In this document: positions 6,631 to 11,459 of the stretch, one piece after another
How positions within the stretch are numbered: the stretch's first letter is position 1
How the letters are laid out: each line of letters opens with the position of its first letter
Source: JALHST01 sp038316335
Lineage (GTDB): Bacteria; Bacteroidota; Bacteroidia; Flavobacteriales; Flavobacteriaceae
Reading direction: 5' to 3'
Assembly (NCBI GenBank): GCA_038316335.1
Contig: JBBQAM010000080.1
Location: 1-11,459, forward strand
DNA: 11,459 nt
Program-made: the position numbers and the translations under genes
The notes under the pieces: model-generated
Told to the model about the DNA's origin: nothing
Database searches by the model: none
The model's input: only the letters and a program-made list of their open reading frames with translations

Positions 6631-9539
6631 TCTAATGTTGTTGCTAGTAAAATCTCTTTTGTCGAATCTATTTTTGGCGTAATCGATTCAAGGTACCCTG
6701 AGCTCAATGCTTTTTTGTTCTCGACAAAAGGTCGAATCTGAAAGAGCCACAATTTGTCGTTTTGAAAACCGAGCTCTACATCATAGGCCCCATGATAATC
6801 GGAGTTGGTTTCCTTCGGCAAGGTTTCACGGATCGTCTTTGCGAAGCTATGTATTTCTTCGATGTTCTTATTATTCAATATGGGCTTTTCAAAAGTCGCC
6901 GATTTCTTACCGGTTCCACCAGATTTGGGTAGTGTGTTGTAATAGGCTTCACGGGATGGCGCTAGGAGTCGATACCCGCCTTCCTCTTTGATGGTATAGG
7001 TCTCGGCCGATTGACCATCTACTGCACCGCCGGCACCGCGACTAAACGCTACCGTCAAATCGGAATCATTTCCCGAGTTGATGCCTTTCGTAATCAAAAC
7101 GCCCGAATAATCAACATCGACACTTGGGATTACCAAAATCGAAGGAAATACATTTTCAGGGTTTAAAAGGTATTTCTGTCGCCATTTGAAACTGCGTTCG
7201 GTATATGGGGAAGCCCAAACTTCCTTTATCCCATTTAAAATCAGTTCGCGATCAACGACGTTGAAAAGTGTTAGATTGAGGCCAGCACCTGTGAAGTCCT
7301 TTAAGTCCTCCATGTTGGTATCACTGCGCAAAAAAACGGGGATGCCACCCAATGGGCGGCCCAGTATTTCGGTAAAATATTTCTCCAATTGAGAGACAAA
7401 GTCAGGCTTTAAAGGCATTTTTTTAATAGCTTCCCTAAGGGTTTCCAATTGGCCCAACTGATAATTTTCAACTTCGGTTTCGGGGACATTCCTTGCCCTC
7501 ATAGCCTCGGCTTCGGTAAACATCGCATTTAAAAATTGCCAATACGACTTATTATGAGTTGGCATCTCTTGGTTCATGTGCTCGCGAAAAATGCCAAAAG
7601 GAATCACCATGCCTTCGACGACTTTGTCGGGAAACATTTTTTTCAATTGACCTAAATTTGCAGCCTTTGGCCCGCATATTTGTCCAGAATCACTGGCATC
7701 GACAGATCTTAAGTTTAAAACATCGGCAGTGTCTAAGTGTATTTTCTCTATGGGTACTGCAATTTTTTCGGTGCCACGCTCTTTTTTGGTAAATAGTTCG
7801 CGTTCCTGGGGAGTCATCTCGGTCTCCGGTTTTAAAATAACATTGCCTTTGTTAGACACGGCATAAAAAACAGCTTGACCATTAAATTTGACCAAATCTT
7901 CAAGGTTTTCATCGGATAAGGCCGCATTCGGAATCCCTAAATTACGAGCCAACAATTGTACATGCGAAACCATATTGCCTTCAGAGACCGTTGCAATTCC
8001 GGCAACGGGTTTTAAATCAGACGGGGCACGTCTAAAAATATAGATCTTGTCGGATGAAACCTCCACATCTTCTGGGATACCTTCTACAACCACGAGTTGC
8101 CCAAAGGCATATCCAGGATTTAGACCGCGAATCGTACTCTGATTGGGAATATCCAATACTTTGTTCGTCAATGCAGATTCCTTGGCTATAAAATTACCGA
8201 GCTCCCCTACACTGTTTCCCAAGTTCAATATTACCGAGCCCCGAATGCGATCATCGATAAACCCATAGGCGAGTGGTTCAAAACCGGTGTAAGTGTTTAC
8301 GACTTCCTGATAATTCGCCTTTACCATACCAGCACCCCATTCAACGGCACCTCTCGCCGTTTCAAGTGCCATAGTCAAATCTGAAAGCGACATGGCTACT
8401 TCCTCGGTTTTACTTAAAGCTCCCTGCACCTGTTCCCATTCCCAAAGCTCCAAATAGCCTGCCCCCACGGCCGCTGTAGTCAAGGCACAGATTTTTTCCA
8501 TTTGTTCCTTAAGGGTAGCTGGTTCCCAATGAGGCGCCTCCTTGAATACGATTTCTTCCAGTTTGAGGGATACCTCTAATAATTCCAAACGCGCCAAAGG
8601 CCGCTTTTCGGTCAGTATGTTTTCACGGATCTGTAACAGTAGTTCTGAAGTTTCGGAGATCAGTTGAGCGGAGGGCTTTTCAGAAGCATTCCCTGAAATA
8701 TAGGCGTTCAAGGCCTTACCCATAGGCGTATTCTTAATCAATACTGCCTTTTGACCCAATTTGCGAATGTCTATTGGTTTGAAGAAATTGTTCATGGTGA
8801 CCAACAGTTCATTGAACTTTACATTTAAATCATTGGTCAGTTTGTCCTTATTTTTAAGCTGAAATGCCTTCACCTTCAGTATATCGCCCACTTCAGGTTG
8901 GCTATGTATTTTTACCCGGAGGTCCATAAAAGGGTCATATAGATCGGAGAGTACCTTAGATTGGCTCCGCATGCTCTGTGACAGGTTATCGTCGCCACTA
9001 TGTGGAAGATCTTTTAAGGATTGCCGCACAAGAAAATAATTCTTGGTCAATATCGTATCGTTGTTCAAGAGCCATTTGTAGAAATCCTTGCCCCAGGTTT
9101 CCTCGTCCTCCACTTGCAAGGCTCCTCGGTAGAATTGCGCCTTTTGGAGAATCCAACCATTATCGACCGACCGCAAGTATTTATCAAGTTCATATTGCTT
9201 CAATCTGGAATGATCGCGCTCGGCATCCCAAAAATCAGTTTTATCGGTATAGGCCAAAATCTGGCCCAGATACACATGGTCTTTTTTGCCTATTTCAACA
9301 ACCTCGTCCCTGTAGCGTGCATGTTGTACCCCGGGACCAATGGCTTCAGGGCAGGGATCTTTGGGTTGACGAATACTGCCATCGGTACAAAACCAACGAA
9401 TATCCTTATAAGGACCGCGAATGGCTACCTTGTAGGTGGATATCAGTTTTTTTAAATTTTCGTTGTCAATTTTACCAGAAGTTTGGGAATAGTGCGATAC
9501 ATGCACTAGAAAAAAAACAAAAACCAAATAGTTCCTCAT
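6627..9539 (-). CDS. exported dikinase-like protein: phosphohistidine domain followed by PPDK-type ATP-grasp domain
   Basis: The 970-residue product begins with a signal peptide (R2, hydrophobic 4-14, likely cut after HYS before Q19), so it should be periplasmic or surface-located. Residues 25-470 are mostly helical and unrecognised. Residues about 475-585 form a PEP-utiliser mobile domain: NMVSHVQLLARNLGIP (522-537) matches the TSHAAIIARELGIP signature, keeping the phospho-accepting H526. Residues about 619-938 form the PPDK N-terminal ATP-grasp: GPKAANLG (623-630), VFLRSDTNMED (735-745), IKEVWASPYTERS (771-783), SGVLIT (812-817), and DVELGF...LFQIRPF (920-938) with E922, Q935 and R937. The PEP/pyruvate TIM barrel of PpsA and PPDK is absent, and the domain order is the reverse of theirs; it resembles glucan/phosphoglucan water dikinases. 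I infer an ATP-using phosphotransferase acting outside the cytoplasm, acceptor unknown. It could instead be a non-catalytic descendant, although the motifs look intact. Confidence 0.82.
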   Translation of the reverse strand: MRNYLVFVFFLVHVSHYSQTSGKIDNENLKKLISTYKVAIRGPYKDIRWFCTDGSIRQPKDPCPEAIGPGVQHARYRDEVVEIGKKDHVYLGQILAYTDKTDFWDAERDHSRLKQYELDKYLRSVDNGWILQKAQFYRGALQVEDEETWGKDFYKWLLNNDTILTKNYFLVRQSLKDLPHSGDDNLSQSMRSQSKVLSDLYDPFMDLRVKIHSQPEVGDILKVKAFQLKNKDKLTNDLNVKFNELLVTMNNFFKPIDIRKLGQKAVLIKNTPMGKALNAYISGNASEKPSAQLISETSELLLQIRENILTEKRPLARLELLEVSLKLEEIVFKEAPHWEPATLKEQMEKICALTTAAVGAGYLELWEWEQVQGALSKTEEVAMSLSDLTMALETARGAVEWGAGMVKANYQEVVNTYTGFEPLAYGFIDDRIRGSVILNLGNSVGELGNFIAKESALTNKVLDIPNQSTIRGLNPGYAFGQLVVVEGIPEDVEVSSDKIYIFRRAPSDLKPVAGIATVSEGNMVSHVQLLARNLGIPNAALSDENLEDLVKFNGQAVFYAVSNKGNVILKPETEMTPQERELFTKKERGTEKIAVPIEKIHLDTADVLNLRSVDASDSGQICGPKAANLGQLKKMFPDKVVEGMVIPFGIFREHMNQEMPTHNKSYWQFLNAMFTEAEAMRARNVPETEVENYQLGQLETLREAIKKMPLKPDFVSQLEKYFTEILGRPLGGIPVFLRSDTNMEDLKDFTGAGLNLTLFNVVDRELILNGIKEVWASPYTERSFKWRQKYLLNPENVFPSILVIPSVDVDYSGVLITKGINSGNDSDLTVAFSRGAGGAVDGQSAETYTIKEEGGYRLLAPSREAYYNTLPKSGGTGKKSATFEKPILNNKNIEEIHSFAKTIRETLPKETNSDYHGAYDVELGFQNDKLWLFQIRPFVENKKALSSGYLESITPKIDSTKEILLATTLE

Positions 9540-9567
9540 GTTTACTAGGTAAAAGCCGTGTATCCTA

Positions 9568-9575
9568 CAAAAATA
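9568..9575 (-). promoter_or_regulatory. possible -7 element for the dikinase/serine hydrolase operon
   Basis: On the minus strand this reads TATTTTTG, an exact TAnnTTTG match, 28 bases upstream of the dikinase ATG and giving a leader of about 22 bases. The nearest upstream TTG (9592-9590) is only 14 bases away, shorter than the usual 17-23, so the promoter is incomplete. Confidence 0.35.
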
Positions 9576-9752
9576 CTGCCATTTTTAGTCAATTCGCCGA
9601 TAAGACCAACAAATATTCAACTTCCTAAAGATTTAAACTAACCGAGACGAAATGCAAAAGAATTCTAGGCATGGTGCAAAATTAACAGCATTGGCTAATT
9701 TGGGAATGAGCAATTATATAAGTAACTTCCCGAACACTTTATGGAGGCCAAA

Positions 9753-9788
9753 ATGGCGTTTCCATACATCGCAAGGAATCAACAATGA
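9753..9788 (+). CDS. possible 11-codon leader ORF ahead of corA
   Basis: ATG at 9753 opens the short frame MAFPYIARNQQ, which ends at TGA 9786-9788 and overlaps the corA start as ATGA. A GGAGG sequence at 9743-9747 lies 5 bases before its ATG, a stronger ribosome site than most genes here have; an in-frame ATG at 9741 could extend it to 15 codons. A translated leader coupled to corA would be consistent with leader-peptide control known for some enterobacterial magnesium transporter genes, but there is no sequence similarity to those. It may be chance: any gene starting ATGA closes the frame before it. Confidence 0.25.
   Translation: MAFPYIARNQQ
9773..9777 (+). promoter_or_regulatory. AAGGA ribosome binding site supporting the corA start at 9785
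   Basis: AAGGA ends 7 bases before the ATG at 9785, a normal Shine-Dalgarno distance. It favours this start over the in-frame ATGs at 9791 and 9830. Shine-Dalgarno sequences are the exception in this window. Confidence 0.4.
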
Positions 9789-10855
9789 ATATGGCACGAT
9801 TCGTCAACAAGCGCAAGGAAGAGATCGGGATGTCTCCTGATGATATGACGTTTAGGGGTAAAAAGAAAATGGACAATGTCCTTGTGCGTATCATTGATTT
9901 CAATGCGAAGACGTTGGAGGAGAAAAACCTGGTAGATCTCAATGAGATTTTAAGCTATCAAAAAAAGAATACGGTCACTTGGTTGAATGTCGATGGCTTG
10001 CACGATACCGAGTTTATTCAGGAAATTTCTAGGGTATTTGAATTCGATACCTTGGTAATGGCCGATGTTATGGATGTAAATTCACGACCGAGCATACGGG
10101 AACACAGTAACTGCATTTTGCTTTCCTTGAAAATGCTGCAACAGGATGGCATCACCGGAAATTTTTTGGTAGAAAACCTAAGTATCATAATCACTGAATC
10201 AGTGCTCCTATCATTTCAGGAGCAACGGGGCGATGTTTTCGAACCGGTGCGTGATCGTATACGTCACCAGCGTAAAAGGATTCGAGAAGGTGGTACCGAT
10301 TATTTGGCCTTTGCCTTATTGGATGTCGTAGTTGATCACTATATCTATATTATCGGCGTTTTGGGTGAAAGAATCGAAACCTTGGAAGACACCCTCCTCC
10401 AAGAGCCTAGAAAAAGTGTTATCGATGAGATCTATACGTATAAAAGAGAATTGAATTTTATACGAAAATGCATCACTCCGGCCCGGGAAATGATACTGAG
10501 CCTCTCTAAAATGGAATCGGAACTAATCGATGAAAGCACCCATGTGCTCTTCAAGGAACTCCTGGATAATATCAACCAGGCTAACGATTCTTCGGAAACG
10601 TATCGGGAAATCTTATCAGATCAGCTCAACATTTATCATACGACTATTAGCAGTAAATTGAACGATGTAATGAAGTTCTTGACCATTTTCTCGGTTATTT
10701 TTATTCCTTTGACTTTTATTGCAGGGATTTATGGCACTAATTTCGACGTACTGCCAGAACTCCACTTTGAATATAGTTATTTTATTATGCTGGGGGTCAT
10801 GGTTTTATTGGTCATCGGCATGCTTTTTTATTTTAGGAAGCGCAGATGGTTGTAA
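9785..10855 (+). CDS. corA: CorA family divalent cation channel with GTN signature
   Basis: The 356-residue protein has normal CorA length and layout: a cytosolic N-terminal alpha/beta domain with the start-proximal KRKEEIGMSPDDMTFRG (9-25), the long helical stalk (about 150-295), transmembrane helix 1 (about 298-316), the periplasmic loop, helix 2 (about 331-350) and a basic tail KRRWL. It should form an inner-membrane pentamer importing Mg2+, or perhaps Co2+/Ni2+. The universal YGMNF signature at the mouth of the pore reads YGTNF here (G317-T318-N319). The codon is ACT, two changes away from ATG, so a simple sequencing error is unlikely. The loop after it, DVLPELHFEYSY, keeps the usual MPEL-like form. 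The family is certain; ion choice and transport activity are less so. It has its own intergenic space on both sides and appears to be transcribed alone. Confidence 0.95.
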   Translation: MNMARFVNKRKEEIGMSPDDMTFRGKKKMDNVLVRIIDFNAKTLEEKNLVDLNEILSYQKKNTVTWLNVDGLHDTEFIQEISRVFEFDTLVMADVMDVNSRPSIREHSNCILLSLKMLQQDGITGNFLVENLSIIITESVLLSFQEQRGDVFEPVRDRIRHQRKRIREGGTDYLAFALLDVVVDHYIYIIGVLGERIETLEDTLLQEPRKSVIDEIYTYKRELNFIRKCITPAREMILSLSKMESELIDESTHVLFKELLDNINQANDSSETYREILSDQLNIYHTTISSKLNDVMKFLTIFSVIFIPLTFIAGIYGTNFDVLPELHFEYSYFIMLGVMVLLVIGMLFYFRKRRWL

Positions 10856-10881
10856 TAGCTGGTAACATGGGTACAATAGCG

Positions 10882-10889
10882 TACCTTTG
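10882..10889 (+). promoter_or_regulatory. possible -7 element for rimK (TACCTTTG)
   Basis: TACCTTTG matches TAnnTTTG in the 196-base gap between corA and rimK. A near-match CTG lies 20 bases upstream, inside the usual spacing. Transcription would start near 10896 and leave a leader of about 155 bases before rimK, longer than typical. The element also forms the 3' arm of a small inverted repeat (GGTAC/GTACC, 10870-10885). Confidence 0.3.
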
Positions 10890-11051
10890 AATTCGAAAAA
10901 CACTGGTATCAAATGCACATGACCGCTTTTGCAATGTTCCCAAACCCTTAAATAAAACGGCGATCCTTCCACTATACCAAAAGAACAATTTATTGCCAAA
11001 TATGCCCGAACCTTTCCCTGGCTATGCACAACCAAGAAACACCTTCATACA

Positions 11052-11459
11052 ATGAAAATCGTTATCCTTTCGCAGAATCCGACCTTATATTCCACCAAAA
11101 GGCTTATAGAAGCCGGTGAGAAAAAAGGCCATGAAATGAAAATCATAGATCATTCAAAATGTGATCTAATTATCGAAAAGAAAAAGCCCGGCCTTATTTA
11201 TCAAGGGAAGGAAATTGAAAATGTAGATGGCGTTATTCCGAGGATCGGGGCTTCCATCACTTTTTATGGTACGGCCGTCGTACGCCAATTCGAAATGATG
11301 AAAATATTTACGGCCGTTGAATCCCAAGCCTTGGTTCGTTCACGAGATAAACTGAGAAGTCTTCAGATTTTATCAAGGGCGGGGTTAGGTCTTCCGAAGA
11401 CCGTCTTCAGCAACTATTCAAAAGATGTTAGTGCCATCATCGACAAAGCTGGCGGCGCC
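11052..11459 (+). CDS. rimK: RimK family alpha-L-glutamate ligase, N-terminal part (truncated by window edge)
   Basis: The 136 codons visible match the start of E. coli RimK closely from the first residue: MKIVILSQNPTLYSTKRL (1-18), VIPRIGASITFYGTAVVRQF (59-78) and RSRDKLRSLQIL (94-105). This covers the pre-ATP-grasp domain and the beginning of the ATP-grasp fold; the catalytic part lies beyond the window. RimK uses ATP to add glutamate residues to the C-terminus of ribosomal protein S6, and some members make poly-alpha-glutamate. It is cytosolic. The start is fixed by the family alignment, not by a ribosome binding site, which is not evident. The frame is intact up to the last base of the window. 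Confidence 0.93.
   Translation, partial: MKIVILSQNPTLYSTKRLIEAGEKKGHEMKIIDHSKCDLIIEKKKPGLIYQGKEIENVDGVIPRIGASITFYGTAVVRQFEMMKIFTAVESQALVRSRDKLRSLQILSRAGLGLPKTVFSNYSKDVSAIIDKAGGA

Noticed and set aside
6627..9539. PEP synthase or pyruvate phosphate dikinase
   Set aside because: The PEP/pyruvate-binding TIM barrel is missing, the domain order is reversed and there is a signal peptide, so it cannot perform the central-metabolism reaction as known.
8978..9628. 216-residue open frame on the plus strand
   Set aside because: It lies antisense to the 5' part of the dikinase gene, shows no recognisable motif and is rich in Arg, Pro and His, as expected of a shadow frame.
9652..9840. 62-residue plus-strand open frame upstream of and into corA
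   Set aside because: It overlaps the first 56 bases of corA in another frame, has no ribosome site and no protein-like composition. The corA start at 9785 has an AAGGA site.
10870..10889. GGTAC/GTACC hairpin followed by TTT as a corA terminator
   Set aside because: The stem has only five pairs and the T run three bases, too weak to call a rho-independent terminator.
10805..11035. 76-residue minus-strand open frame over the corA end and the corA-rimK gap
   Set aside because: It runs antisense through the corA C-terminal helix, has no recognisable family and no promoter or ribosome site; the gap is better explained as a leader region.
11002..11055. 17-codon frame ending in ATGA at the rimK start
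   Set aside because: Any gene starting ATGA closes the frame ahead of it, and this one has no ribosome site, unlike the short frame before corA.

Overview
The window looks like chromosomal DNA from a marine-type Flavobacteriaceae member (Bacteroidota). The evidence is moderately AT-rich DNA, several TAnnTTTG elements (the Bacteroidota -7 promoter consensus) just upstream of genes, mostly no Shine-Dalgarno sequence, signal peptides ending in ...SAQ or ...YSQ, and protein families common in that group. Genus cannot be told from sequence reading alone. Six complete protein genes, one 5'-partial RimK gene and the first 89 codons of a DUF1611 gene fill almost the whole window. I see no rRNA, tRNA, CRISPR array, insertion sequence or phage gene.

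Layout. (1) Positions 1-1335, minus strand: a two-gene operon, a threonine-synthase-like PLP enzyme followed 4 bases later by a DUF1611 protein that runs off the window. A good flavobacterial promoter lies upstream at 1383-1416. (2) Positions 1605-5381, plus strand: an exported class A beta-lactamase-fold serine hydrolase, then a 942-residue membrane protein joining a 12-helix NTT (ATP:ADP translocase family) carrier to a long cytosolic HEAT-like repeat domain. (3) Positions 5368-9539, minus strand, convergent with and overlapping the previous gene by 14 bases: an exported 970-residue dikinase-like protein (phosphohistidine domain followed by a PPDK-type ATP-grasp domain), overlapping by ATGA a second exported serine hydrolase. 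(4) Positions 9785-10855, plus strand: a CorA-type cation channel with GTN in place of the signature GMN. (5) Position 11052 to the window end, plus strand: the N-terminal 136 codons of RimK, the ATP-dependent glutamate ligase.

The part most worth attention is 1605-9539. Four envelope genes sit tail to tail as two pairs: serine hydrolase plus nucleotide carrier, and exported dikinase plus serine hydrolase. The exported dikinase keeps its phospho-accepting histidine and the ATP-grasp motifs, so if active it would need ATP outside the cytoplasm; its neighbour belongs to the family that moves ATP and other nucleotides across membranes. I infer, without proof, that the carrier could supply nucleotide to an envelope phosphorylation reaction acting on a cell-wall or glycan substrate, with the two penicillin-binding-fold hydrolases working on the same material. 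The PLP/DUF1611 pair is a separate and poorly understood amino-acid-related operon. CorA and RimK look like ordinary housekeeping genes, apart from the CorA signature change and a possible short leader ORF in front of it.
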